Positions 1 to 7,901 of a stretch of DNA of 64,000 nt are shown one piece after another. Source of the DNA: Catenuloplanes atrovinosus. Lineage in GTDB: Bacteria; Actinomycetota; Actinomycetes; Mycobacteriales; Micromonosporaceae. Made by a program: the position numbers and the translations under genes. The DNA lies in contig NZ_JAVDYB010000001.1 in assembly GCF_031458235.1 (NCBI RefSeq), positions 6,514,501 through 6,578,500 of the forward strand. Reading direction: 5' to 3'. Position 1 is the first letter of the stretch. Every line of letters begins with the position of its first letter. The notes below the pieces were generated by a model. It saw only the letters and a program-made list of their open reading frames with translations. It did no database searches and had not been told where the DNA came from.

Positions 1-2
1 AG

Positions 3-74
3 CACCTGCACGCGGCGATCGGCGTGGCGCCGAGCGCGTACCGGCGCGCCTTCCGCCGCGCGGAGGCGGCCTGA
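3..74 (+). CDS. C-terminal end of AraC/GlxA-type regulator (partial)
   Basis: The first 23 codons, open from the window edge and ending in TGA at 72-74, encode HLHAAIGVAPSAYRRAFRR followed by a short tail. The GVAPSAYRRAF string is the usual end of the second helix-turn-helix of AraC/XylS proteins, in which the G-x-x-P-x-x-Y-R-x-x-F pattern is conserved. Everything upstream is outside the window, so effector domain and target cannot be judged. Confidence 0.7.
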   Translation, partial: HLHAAIGVAPSAYRRAFRRAEAA

Positions 75-108
75 GCGGAACGCGCGCGGCCGTCGTAGCC
101 TGTAGCGC

Positions 109-2244
109 GTGGTGGAGCGGGCGGAAGCGCGGCAGGTGCTGGCCGCGGGCCGCCGGCTGCGGGACGCCGCCGCGCGGGTCGCGGACGGCGATCGGCACAT
201 CCGGGGCGAGGCGCGCGACGCCTACCTGCGCGAGCGCGAGCAGTTGCTGGCGCGGCACCTGGAGACGCTGCCGGTCTCCGCCCTGCGCGACGCCGGCGGT
301 TCCAAGATCCGAATCGCGCCGCTGGAGAAGGCGGGCCTGACCACGGTCGGCGCGGTCCGGGCGCGCTCCGAGGCCGAGCTGGCGCAGGTCCCGGGCCTCG
401 GCGCGGCGAGCGCACGGCAGCTCAAGGCCACGGCCGACCAGGTGGCGGAGGCGGCGGAACGGTCGCTGGCCGTCCGGGTCAACTTCGACCCGAAGGACCG
501 GGCCGCGACCGCGCTGCTCACCGCCACCCACCGGGTGCTGCGCGCGGAGCCGGCGGTGGGACCGGCGCGCGGCCCCGCCCGGCGCCTCGTCGACGAGTTG
601 GAGTCCGCGCTGCGCTCCGCGTCGGTGGCGGGCAGCCTGCTGCGGATGCTGTTCGCCGGCCGGTCGCGCAAGGAGCGCGCCGGCGCCGCGGTCGAACAGT
701 TGCGCCGGCTGGTGCAGGACGCGGAGCGGGAGAAGCTGCCGACCCGGCTGGCCCGGGCCGAACGCGCGATCCGGGAGCGGCCGGCGTCGCCGCGCACGGT
801 GTGGAAGGACTTCGAGAAGCGCGCCGCCGAGTACTACACGGCCTTCGGCGAGCTGGGGGCCGAGCAGCCGGACGTGGACTCGTCGCAGGGCTTCCTGCCG
901 ACGGACATCACCGGGCGGGTACGCCGCCAGGAGCTGGACGACACGTTCCGGACCGTGTCGCTGCGCGGCTACCAGTCGTTCGGCGCCCGGTTCGCGCTGG
1001 CCCAGGGCCGGGTGATCATCGGGGACGAGATGGGGCTGGGCAAGACGGTCCAGTCGATCGCCGCCATGGCCCACCTGCGGGCGCGCGGCGAGACGCACTT
1101 CCTGGTGGTCTGCCCGGCCAGCGTGATGGTCAACTGGACGCGCGAGGTCGGCGAGCGCAGCAAGCTCACCGCGTACCTGCTGCACGGCGGCCAGCGCGCG
1201 GCCAACCTCCGCACCTGGCTGGAGGACGGCGGCGTCGGCGTGGCCACCGTGGACTCGCTGCACACGCTGGAGGTGCCGCCGCGCGCGCCGATCGCGCTGA
1301 TGGTGGTGGACGAGGCGCACTACGTGAAGAACCCGGACACCCGCCGGTCCAAGGCGGTCCGGGAGTGGACCGACCGGGTGCCGCGGGTGATCTTCCTGTC
1401 CGGCACGCCGATGGAGAATCGGCTGGACGAGTTCCGCAACCTGATCGGCTACCTCCAGCCGCGCGTCGCGGACGGGCTGGACCTGGCCGAGACCGCGGCC
1501 GGGCCGGTCGCGTTCCGCCGCGCCGTGGCCCCGGTCTACCTGCGGCGCAACCAGGAGGACGTGCTCAAGGAACTGCCCGAGCTGGTGCGCGCGGAGGACT
1601 GGTCGGAGTTCACCCGGGCGGAGTTCTCCGCGTACCGGGAGGCGGTCGCGGCCGGCAACTTCATGGCGATGCGGCAGGTCGCGTTCACCGCGGACCCGGG
1701 CGGCTCCGGCAAGCTCAACCGGCTGAGGGAACTGGTCGCGGAGGCGCGCGAGAACGGCCGCAAGGTGGTGGTGTTCTCCAACTTCCGCTCCGTGCTGACC
1801 GAGGTGACCGAGCGGCTGGGCCCGTCCGCGTTCGGCCCGCTGACCGGCTCCACGCCGGTCGAGGAGCGGCAGAAGCTGGTCGACGCGTTCAGCGCGGTGC
1901 CGGGCCACTCCGTGCTGCTCAGCCAGATCCAGGCCGGCGGCGTGGGCCTGAACATCCAGGCCGCGTCCGTGGTCATCATCTGCGAGCCGCAGATCAAGCC
2001 GACCATCGAGGACCAGGCCGTGGCCCGCGCGCACCGGATGGGCCAGGTGCGCTCCGTGCAGGTCCACCGCCTACTCACCCAGGACGGCCCGGACCAGCGC
2101 ATCCTCGAGATCCTCCAGCAGAAGCGCCGGCTGTTCGACGAGTACGCCCGGCACAGCGAGGTGGCCCGCTCCAGCCCGGACGCGGTCGACGTCGACCTGG
2201 CCAAGGCCGTGATCGCGGAGGAACAGCGCCGCCTCGCGGTCTAG
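109..2244 (+). CDS. SNF2-family DEAD/DEAH helicase with helix-hairpin-helix domain
   Basis: Protein of 711 residues starting at GTG 109. A helix-hairpin-helix segment lies near residues 60-105 (VPGLGAASARQLK). A SNF2 motor follows: Walker A GDEMGLGKT from about residue 304, DEAH at 401-404, SGTPMENRLDEF (motif III), and a C-terminal RecA lobe with QAGGVGLNIQ near 607 and ARAHRMGQ near 640. This is the ATP-dependent double-stranded DNA translocase core of SNF2/RapA-type enzymes. The hairpin domain suggests DNA binding linked to repair or remodelling rather than to RNA polymerase recycling. No partner gene is adjacent; the next gene is convergent. The motor assignment is secure, the biological role is inference. 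Confidence 0.9.
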   Translation: MVERAEARQVLAAGRRLRDAAARVADGDRHIRGEARDAYLREREQLLARHLETLPVSALRDAGGSKIRIAPLEKAGLTTVGAVRARSEAELAQVPGLGAASARQLKATADQVAEAAERSLAVRVNFDPKDRAATALLTATHRVLRAEPAVGPARGPARRLVDELESALRSASVAGSLLRMLFAGRSRKERAGAAVEQLRRLVQDAEREKLPTRLARAERAIRERPASPRTVWKDFEKRAAEYYTAFGELGAEQPDVDSSQGFLPTDITGRVRRQELDDTFRTVSLRGYQSFGARFALAQGRVIIGDEMGLGKTVQSIAAMAHLRARGETHFLVVCPASVMVNWTREVGERSKLTAYLLHGGQRAANLRTWLEDGGVGVATVDSLHTLEVPPRAPIALMVVDEAHYVKNPDTRRSKAVREWTDRVPRVIFLSGTPMENRLDEFRNLIGYLQPRVADGLDLAETAAGPVAFRRAVAPVYLRRNQEDVLKELPELVRAEDWSEFTRAEFSAYREAVAAGNFMAMRQVAFTADPGGSGKLNRLRELVAEARENGRKVVVFSNFRSVLTEVTERLGPSAFGPLTGSTPVEERQKLVDAFSAVPGHSVLLSQIQAGGVGLNIQAASVVIICEPQIKPTIEDQAVARAHRMGQVRSVQVHRLLTQDGPDQRILEILQQKRRLFDEYARHSEVARSSPDAVDVDLAKAVIAEEQRRLAV

Positions 2245-2364
2245 GCCGCCACCATCAAGACCACCCATAGTCCCGCTTCCGGCGTGGTCGCGGTCCGCAC
2301 GCTCCCGCGGGCACCGGTCGTCGCAGAGCTCCTCCCTGCGCGTCCCGCAGGCGGCCGGCGGCGG

Positions 2365-3177
2365 TCAGACGGAGACGCGGCGGAGCGCGAGCGCGCGCAG
2401 CCGGTGGGACATGCGGGCCAGCGGCGGGCGGGCGCGCGGGTCCGGGTCGAGCGCCGGGAGCAGGACGTCGTCGAGGTCGGTGGCGTCCGGGCGGAGCAGG
2501 CCGGGCGGGATCGCGGGCGTGCCCGGCGGCGTGCCGGTGACCGCCTCGTAGAGCAGCGCGGCCAGGTCACGCACGTCCGCCGCCGGCCCGGGCTCGTCGT
2601 CCGGCACGGTCTGGAACGCGGCGTGGCCCAGGTCGCGCGGCACGATCCGGCCGTCCACGGTGCACAGCAGCGCGTCCGCGCGCAGCGCGCGATGCGCGAA
2701 ACCGCGGGCGTGCAACGCGTCCAGCGCGGCGCAGAGCGCGGGCAGGCCGCGCCAGAACAGGTCCAGGACATGCCGCGGGTACGGCACCGGGCCGAGCGCC
2801 TCCGGCAGCGGCGAGGCCTCCGGCAGCGCGACCACCAGCGTCACGCGGCCCGGGCCCGGCACCGCGTCGATCAGCCGGGGCAGGCCGGGCAGCATCCGCA
2901 GGCCGTCCATCAGCAGGCCCTGCGCGGTGAGATCGTCGCGCGCGCGGCGCCCGCCCGGCGTCGGCCGGAACGAGTGCGCCTGCACCAGCCACACGTCGCG
3001 CGCGGCCGGCGTGAGCTGCCGGGCGCGGGCGCGGCGCACCTCGTGCCCGCGATCGGCCGCGGTCTCCACCGTGACCGCGTCGCACAGCAGGAACGCGGCC
3101 TCCCCGAGCAGCACCTTGGCACCGGGCCGCCAGCCACCGCCCGCGGCGAAGGCGGCGCGGATCGGGGAGGCGTCCAT
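2365..3177 (-). CDS. degenerate Ser/Thr kinase-like protein (probable pseudokinase)
   Basis: 270 residues from ATG 3177. The C-terminal half has kinase C-lobe architecture: ALHARGFAHRALRADALLC aligns with the catalytic loop and IVPRDLGHAAF with the DFG segment, followed by DVRDLAALLYEAVTG, where kinases have their alpha-F helix, and by DPDPRARPP. Key residues are lost. The catalytic Asp of HRD is Ala, the following Lys is Arg, the metal-binding Asn is Ala, and DFG is DLG. No clear VAIK lysine or glycine loop is visible in the N-terminal half. I therefore expect a non-catalytic scaffold or sensor, possibly still able to bind nucleotide. It stands alone between a convergent helicase and an oxidoreductase transcribed in the same direction 82 bases upstream. 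Confidence 0.7.
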   Translation of the reverse strand: MDASPIRAAFAAGGGWRPGAKVLLGEAAFLLCDAVTVETAADRGHEVRRARARQLTPAARDVWLVQAHSFRPTPGGRRARDDLTAQGLLMDGLRMLPGLPRLIDAVPGPGRVTLVVALPEASPLPEALGPVPYPRHVLDLFWRGLPALCAALDALHARGFAHRALRADALLCTVDGRIVPRDLGHAAFQTVPDDEPGPAADVRDLAALLYEAVTGTPPGTPAIPPGLLRPDATDLDDVLLPALDPDPRARPPLARMSHRLRALALRRVSV

Positions 3178-3259
3178 GGCAGCCGACCCTAGCGGCGCCC
3201 CGGGTCCCGTTGGGGGGACCGGGCCGGGGACCTCCCGTTCGTACCCATTGGTCAGTTCT

Positions 3260-4426
3260 TCAGGCCAGGTCGGTGCGGGCCGGCTCGGCGCCGGTGAGGA
3301 AGTGCTGCGCGACCTCGCGGCGGCGCTTGTCCAGCGGAATCCCGGCGGTGTACGCGCGCGCGTCCCGCCAGAACCGGTCGAAGCCCTGCTGGGACGGCCA
3401 GTCGCTGGTGGTCTCGTACAGCCCGAACGTGACCTCGGTGGCCAGGTCCGCCGCGAGGATCGGCAGCCGGGAGACGCGCGCGGCCAACTCGGCGCGCTCG
3501 GGCCAGGTGAGCGTGGGCCGCGCGGCGGCGTCGGCGAGCTGCTCGGCGACCCGCTTCGCCAGCTCGCCGGCCGCGTCCAGGGCGGCCAGCCAGGTGCCGT
3601 AACCGGCGAGCGCGCGGGCGCCGGGCGGGGTCCCGCCGGGCGCGCCACTGCGGCAGTACCGCATGGCGCCCTCCGCGATGCCGAGGCAGAGGTGGCCGGA
3701 GACCGCCTGGATCGCGAGGCCGAGCAGCGAGGCGCGCGGCGTGGCGGTGTCCGGGTCGAGCGAACAGACGACGTGCTCGGACGGGATCCAGACCCGGTCG
3801 TACCGCACGGTGACACCGTCCGGGCGCGGCACCGTGCTCTCCGGCTCGGGCGTGAACGTCACGCCCTTGCTCTCCCGGGGCACGCCGACCAGCAGCGGCT
3901 CGGCGCTGTCGGTGTGCGCGGCCGCGACCACGGTCATGTCCGCGGCCGCGACGCCGATCGGGGCGAGCCGGGTGCCGGAGAGCCGGTATCCGTCGCCGTC
4001 CGCGGTGAGCGTGAGCGGCGCGGCACCGGGCACCACCACGTCGCTCCACAGCCACTGGCGCTCCGCGGACGGGCGGCCGAGCAGCGCCTGCACGCGCGGG
4101 CCGCCGGCCAGCCAGAGCGAGGCGTTGCTGACGTAGTGGTCGCCGAGCAGGTATCCGATCCGGCCGTCCGCGCCGGCCAGCACGCGGACGGCCGCGAGGG
4201 CGGTGCGCCAGGTCAGCCCGGCGCCGCCGTGCGCGGCCGGGGTGAGCAGCGTCAGCAGCCCGTGCTGGCGGAGCAGCTCGGCCTCGGCGACCGGCGGTGC
4301 CGGACCGCGGTCGGCGGTGCGGCGGGTGTGCCCGTCGATCAGCTCGGCGACCCGCTCCGCGCGGGTGACCCAGCGATGGTGCTCGGCCTCCCGCTGCTCC
4401 GGGGTCGGCGGACGTCCAGCTTTCAC
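3260..4426 (-). CDS. acyl-CoA dehydrogenase-fold flavoprotein (DszC/SfnB-like monooxygenase)
   Basis: 388 residues from GTG 4426. The N-terminal helical domain (LLRQHGLLTLLTPAAHGG), mid beta domain (WLWSDVVVPGAAPLTLTADG) and C-terminal helical domain match the acyl-CoA dehydrogenase fold. The ending, FDRFWRDARAYTAG followed by a KRRREVAQHFLTG-type tail, resembles the FMN-dependent DszC/SfnB branch (dibenzothiophene or sulfone monooxygenases, flavin hydroxylases) more than true acyl-CoA dehydrogenases, which carry a catalytic Glu and a CoA pocket. Such enzymes use reduced flavin from a separate reductase; none is encoded nearby. The gene appears monocistronic. Substrate unknown; an organosulfur or aromatic compound is a guess from family relatives. 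Confidence 0.75.
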   Translation of the reverse strand: MKAGRPPTPEQREAEHHRWVTRAERVAELIDGHTRRTADRGPAPPVAEAELLRQHGLLTLLTPAAHGGAGLTWRTALAAVRVLAGADGRIGYLLGDHYVSNASLWLAGGPRVQALLGRPSAERQWLWSDVVVPGAAPLTLTADGDGYRLSGTRLAPIGVAAADMTVVAAAHTDSAEPLLVGVPRESKGVTFTPEPESTVPRPDGVTVRYDRVWIPSEHVVCSLDPDTATPRASLLGLAIQAVSGHLCLGIAEGAMRYCRSGAPGGTPPGARALAGYGTWLAALDAAGELAKRVAEQLADAAARPTLTWPERAELAARVSRLPILAADLATEVTFGLYETTSDWPSQQGFDRFWRDARAYTAGIPLDKRRREVAQHFLTGAEPARTDLA

Positions 4427-4511
4427 CGCGCCAAATTAGACGATTGAGGCCGCTTTCGGGGGGACACGGCGTGGTTTTTCCCGCCGGCACCGGGTCCGCC
4501 GACGATGCGTG

Positions 4512-4544
4512 GAGGGGCGCCCGCGGTCGTCGCGGGCGCCCCTC
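4512..4544 (-). terminator. intrinsic terminator of DUF3455 gene
   Basis: A perfect 14-bp GC-rich inverted repeat (arms 4512-4525 and 4531-4544, 5-base loop) starts 31 bases past the stop of the gene ending at 4576. Orientation and position fit a factor-independent or hairpin-type actinobacterial terminator without a strong U tract. Confidence 0.75.
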
Positions 4545-4575
4545 TCCCCCTTGGCGCTGTGTGACAGGTCTGGAG

Positions 4576-5166
4576 TCAGCCGGCCGCGTAGAAGCGGTAC
4601 TCGGCGCGGTAGGCGACGCCGAGGCGGGTGCCGTCGGTGCAGGCGCCGGCCGGGGCGACGCCGCCGGTGGTGGCGAGCCGGTGGATGAAGGTCACCTTGC
4701 CGAAGACGCCGGTGGAGCCGGTCGCGGGCGTGGCCTTCAGCAGCAGCTGCGCGATCGAGCCGGTGACCGGCGAGGTGGCCTGGGAGGTGGCGGTGACGAG
4801 CGAGCCGTCGTCGATCGACTCCCAGCTCGGGCCCTTGAAGTGGATGGCGGTGACCGGACGGTTGTTGACCCGGCCGGTGAGCGTGGCGACCGGCTCGGTG
4901 AAGACCCAGGCGCCGGCGGTGCAGGTGTAGACCTGCTGGCCGCGGGCCTGCATGGTGCCGATCAGCCGGTTGCCGGCCGGAACCGCGATCTCCTGCGGGA
5001 TGCGCGGGCCGCCGCCGCGCGCCTCGGCGGCGACCTCGGAGGTGCCGGCGGCGGTGTCGGTGGTCTGCTCGGCGGCGTTGGCCGTGGCGAGGGTGGCGCC
5101 GATCAGCGCGCCGGCGACGGCGACCGCGCCACCGACCTTGATCATCCGAGACGTCGTCTTGTTCAC
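4576..5166 (-). CDS. secreted DUF3455 domain protein
   Basis: 196 residues. A signal peptide is evident: basic MNKTTSRMIK, a hydrophobic stretch VGGAVAVAGALIGATLATA, then ANAAE as a likely cleavage region near residue 32. The mature part shows the DUF3455 pattern: IPQEIAVPAGNRLIGTMQA, QVYTCTAGAWVF, a GPSWES segment and a closing YRAEYRFYAAG. Two cysteines (in YTC and GACTDG) may pair after export. The function of the family is not established; it is common in secretomes of actinobacteria and fungi. The gene is monocistronic, ended by the hairpin at 4512-4544, and shares a 466-base intergenic region with the CAP-domain gene transcribed the other way. Confidence 0.85.
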   Translation of the reverse strand: MNKTTSRMIKVGGAVAVAGALIGATLATANAAEQTTDTAAGTSEVAAEARGGGPRIPQEIAVPAGNRLIGTMQARGQQVYTCTAGAWVFTEPVATLTGRVNNRPVTAIHFKGPSWESIDDGSLVTATSQATSPVTGSIAQLLLKATPATGSTGVFGKVTFIHRLATTGGVAPAGACTDGTRLGVAYRAEYRFYAAG

Positions 5167-5632
5167 GTGTCCTCCAAGGACCGGTTCCGGGTCAGTGCGG
5201 CGGGGTCCGGTGTCGCCCCCGTGGAGCCTCGCCGCCCCCGAACACGGAACGGGGGGCTTCCGCGGTTCAACATGGAGCGAGATTCATCAAAGAATTTTTG
5301 AGCCGCGAAGCATATTCACGTCCTCTTCCGGATTCCATTGACGCCATTGCCGCCACCTTCAGGGAAACCATTCATCGGTACGCCGACACACCTCGGCGCC
5401 GATTACACGCAGCGTGTACGACGAGGCACATCCTGGTCACCGTGTCCGAAAAATGGCGAAAATCTGTCCGCACGGCCGGGAAAAAGGGTCTCCTATGTGT
5501 AACGGACATCGCGGCACCCAGGCGAGAAACCAAAGGCTGCGGCGTGGGCTTTGCGGCCCATTCGTCGGCCGTGGCACCGCACTGCCTGATGAACAGGTGC
5601 GAGCGAAACACCGACCGAGAGGTGACACACTC
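5167..5632. other. divergent intergenic region with long leader of CAP gene
   Basis: No supported gene lies in these 466 bases; reading frames here lack actinobacterial codon bias. The left part (about 5265-5350) is AT-richer and probably carries the promoter of the DUF3455 gene. The right part (5440-5632) would be a leader of up to about 190 bases for the CAP gene. It contains small inverted repeats such as CAAAG/CTTTG around 5531-5553 and CCTG-ATGAA-CAGG around 5584-5596. I tested it by eye against ydaO c-di-AMP and GEMM c-di-GMP riboswitch signatures and could not match either. Confidence 0.4.
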
Positions 5633-6130
5633 TTGCGCACAATCGTTCGCCGAAGCGCACTCGCCGTTCTCACTCCCGCCGCCGCCCTCGGCCTGACGCT
5701 CGCCGCGCCCGCGGACGCCGCGTCCGCCGCGCCCCGGACGTCCACGCTCGAGGCACAGGTCGTGTCGCTGACGAACAAGGCCCGGGTCCGGGCCGGCTGC
5801 CGGAAGCTGAGCGTGAGCCACGCGCTGATCCGGGCCGCGGAGGCGCACAGCGCCGACATGGTGCGCCACGACTACTTCGGCCACACCGGCGCGAACGGCA
5901 GCCGGTTCACCCAGCGCACCCGCCGGGCGGGTTTCACCGAACGCGCGATGGGCGAGAACATCGCCTGGGGATACCGCGACGCCAAGGGCGTGGTGCGCGG
6001 CTGGCTGAACAGCCCCGGCCACCGGCGCATCATGCTGAACTGCAACTCCACGATGATCGGCGTGGGCGCGGTCCGCGACGCCGACGGCGTCCTCTACTGG
6101 ACGCAGGAGTTCGGCACGGCGACCGGCTGA
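5633..6130 (+). CDS. secreted CAP/SCP-domain protein (YkwD-like)
   Basis: 165 residues from TTG 5633. I chose this start because it begins a clean signal peptide (MRTIVRRSALAVLTPAAALG, cut near ADAASA) and follows a GAGAGG ribosome site; the longer open frame upstream has poor codon bias. The mature protein is a single CAP domain: VVSLTNKARVRAGC, AEAHSADMVRHDYFGHTG, MGENIAWGY and GWLNSPGHRRIMLN, with the two conserved His residues and Glu of the CAP cavity. Bacterial YkwD-type CAP proteins are secreted, of uncertain enzymatic role, and often linked to the cell wall. The stop is 10 bases from the stop of the convergent histidine kinase gene. Confidence 0.88.
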   Translation: MRTIVRRSALAVLTPAAALGLTLAAPADAASAAPRTSTLEAQVVSLTNKARVRAGCRKLSVSHALIRAAEAHSADMVRHDYFGHTGANGSRFTQRTRRAGFTERAMGENIAWGYRDAKGVVRGWLNSPGHRRIMLNCNSTMIGVGAVRDADGVLYWTQEFGTATG

Positions 6131-6140
6131 GCGGAGGCGC

Positions 6141-7877
6141 TCACGCGGGGACGGCGCCGACCGCGGCGTCGACCCCGGGCAGCCGCAGCACGAAGCTGGC
6201 GCCGGACGGCTGGTGCGGCCGGTACGTCACGTTCCCGCTGTTGGCGACCGCGAGCTGCGCGACGATGTAGAGCCCGAGCCCGGTCCCCTTCTTGGTCGGC
6301 GCCACGCCGCTGCTGGCCCGCGCGAACCGGTCGAACAGGTGCGGCACGAAGTCCTCCGGCACGCCCTCGCCCGAGTCGCTGACCTCGATCTCCACGCCGC
6401 CGCCGGTGGCCAGCGCGCGGACCAGGATCGGCGGCTCGCCGTACTTCAGGCCGTTGCCGATCAGGTTGACCAGCATCTGGTGCAGCTGGCGCGGGTCGGC
6501 GAAGACGCGCAGCCGCTCGTCCGCGGTCACCGTGATGCCGGCCCGCTGCTGCACCGGCAGGTGGGTGAGCGCCTCCGCGATCGCGTCCGTCACGCGCAGC
6601 GGCGCCGGGTGCGCGAACAGCGTGTCCGCGTCGACCTGGGTGAGCGTGAGGATCTCCTCGACGTACCCGCTCATGCTGGCCGCGGTGGCCGCGATCCGGT
6701 CGACGTCGCGCCGCTTGGCCCGGTCGTCGGTGTCGTCCCACATCTCGGTGAGCAGTTCGCAGTACCCGGTGATGGTGGCGATCGGCTGGCGCACGTCGTG
6801 GGTGAGCATCGCGACCATGTCGGCGACCCGCTGGTTCGCCGCCTGCAGCTCCGCGTTCGCCGACTGGAGGTCGCGGGCGCGCGCGGCCAGTTCCTCCCGG
6901 TACGCCCGCTGCTCCTCCTGCCGTCGCGCCCGCTCGGAGACGTCCAGCAGCTGCGTGCTGTAGTGCAGCGGCTCGCCCAGCTCGTCGCGGATGATCGTGC
7001 TGGTCACCTCCACCGGCACGGTGCGCCCGGAGGTGTGCCGCAGTCGCACCGTGGCGGTGAAGCCGGGGATCTCGCCGGCCAGCGCGCGGGCCGCGAGCGC
7101 GGCGAGGCTCGCGGTGTCCTCCGGGTGCAGGACCTCCGGCCAGCCGCCCGCCGGCAGCGTGTCCGGCGGATATCCGAGCAGCGTGCCGAACGCGTGGTTG
7201 ACGCGCTCGATCTCGCCGTCCGGCCGGGTCACCACCATGCCGAGCATGGAGTTGTCGAACAGCCCGCGGAACTCCGCCTCGCTGGCCCGCAGCGCGGCGC
7301 GGTTGCGCGCGGCGCGCGCCGCGGTGAACACCGCGAGCAGCCCGAGCGCGGCGACGCCGGCGGCGGTGGACTGCACCGCGACGTTCGCGTCCGAGACCGG
7401 GCCGTAGAGCCCGTCCGCCGGCACGCTGGCGATCAGCCGCCAGCCGGTCTGCGGCACCGGCTCCGCGACGAAGTAGCGCCGGTGGTCCTCCGCGCCGTAG
7501 TGCCCGGCGTCGCCGCGGGTCAGGGCCTCGGCCAGCACCGGGTCGCGGCTGGCCAGCGGCAGCGCCCAGGCGGGGAGGTCGTCGCCGCTGGCGATCAGCC
7601 GGTCGTCCGCGTCGAGCAGGTAGACCTCCGCGTTGGCGATCGAGATCGCGTGCCGCAGGTAACCGCCGATCGGATTGGCCGGGCCGTCACCGTTGGTCAG
7701 CTCCGCGACCGTGCGCGCGGTGATCTGCGCCCGGGCGCCGAAGCGCTCACGCAGCTCCTGTTCGCCGCGCTCCTGCACCCAGAGCACGCCCCAGGTGCCG
7801 ATCGCGCAGAGCACCACCCACACGGCCAGCGGCAGCGCGAGGTACCGCCAGTCGACTCGCACCATTCGGCCCAGCAC
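6141..7877 (-). CDS. membrane sensor histidine kinase with extracellular Cache-like and PAS domains
   Basis: About 578 residues. Two membrane segments (near residues 12-32 and 175-190) flank an extracellular Cache-like domain (DADDRLIASGDDLPAW, HRRYFVAEPVPQTGWRLIA). Then come a PAS domain (FRGLFDNSMLGMVVTRPDG), a coiled coil, HisKA with phospho-acceptor His near 360 (LTHDVRQPIA) and an HATPase domain with NLIGNGLKYG, DSGEGVPE and GTGLGLYIV. The GTG at 7889 overlaps the GAGGAGG ribosome site, so GTG 7877 is the likelier start. It is the last gene of the MCP/CheW/kinase operon, 24 bases behind the CheW gene from this start. No response regulator is adjacent. It may take the place of CheA or simply share the signal. 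Confidence 0.85.
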   Translation of the reverse strand: MLGRMVRVDWRYLALPLAVWVVLCAIGTWGVLWVQERGEQELRERFGARAQITARTVAELTNGDGPANPIGGYLRHAISIANAEVYLLDADDRLIASGDDLPAWALPLASRDPVLAEALTRGDAGHYGAEDHRRYFVAEPVPQTGWRLIASVPADGLYGPVSDANVAVQSTAAGVAALGLLAVFTAARAARNRAALRASEAEFRGLFDNSMLGMVVTRPDGEIERVNHAFGTLLGYPPDTLPAGGWPEVLHPEDTASLAALAARALAGEIPGFTATVRLRHTSGRTVPVEVTSTIIRDELGEPLHYSTQLLDVSERARRQEEQRAYREELAARARDLQSANAELQAANQRVADMVAMLTHDVRQPIATITGYCELLTEMWDDTDDRAKRRDVDRIAATAASMSGYVEEILTLTQVDADTLFAHPAPLRVTDAIAEALTHLPVQQRAGITVTADERLRVFADPRQLHQMLVNLIGNGLKYGEPPILVRALATGGGVEIEVSDSGEGVPEDFVPHLFDRFARASSGVAPTKKGTGLGLYIVAQLAVANSGNVTYRPHQPSGASFVLRLPGVDAAVGAVPA

Positions 7878-7901
7878 GCGTGCCCGCACCTCCTCAGGTG
7901 G

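Noticed and set aside
2245-2364. Possible terminator between the convergent helicase and pseudokinase genes
   Set aside because: No inverted repeat of useful length was found in these 120 bases.
5414-5632. c-di-AMP (ydaO) or c-di-GMP riboswitch before the CAP gene
   Set aside because: Neither the conserved GACAGCTxACCTCG-like block nor the GEMM A-rich junctions could be found.
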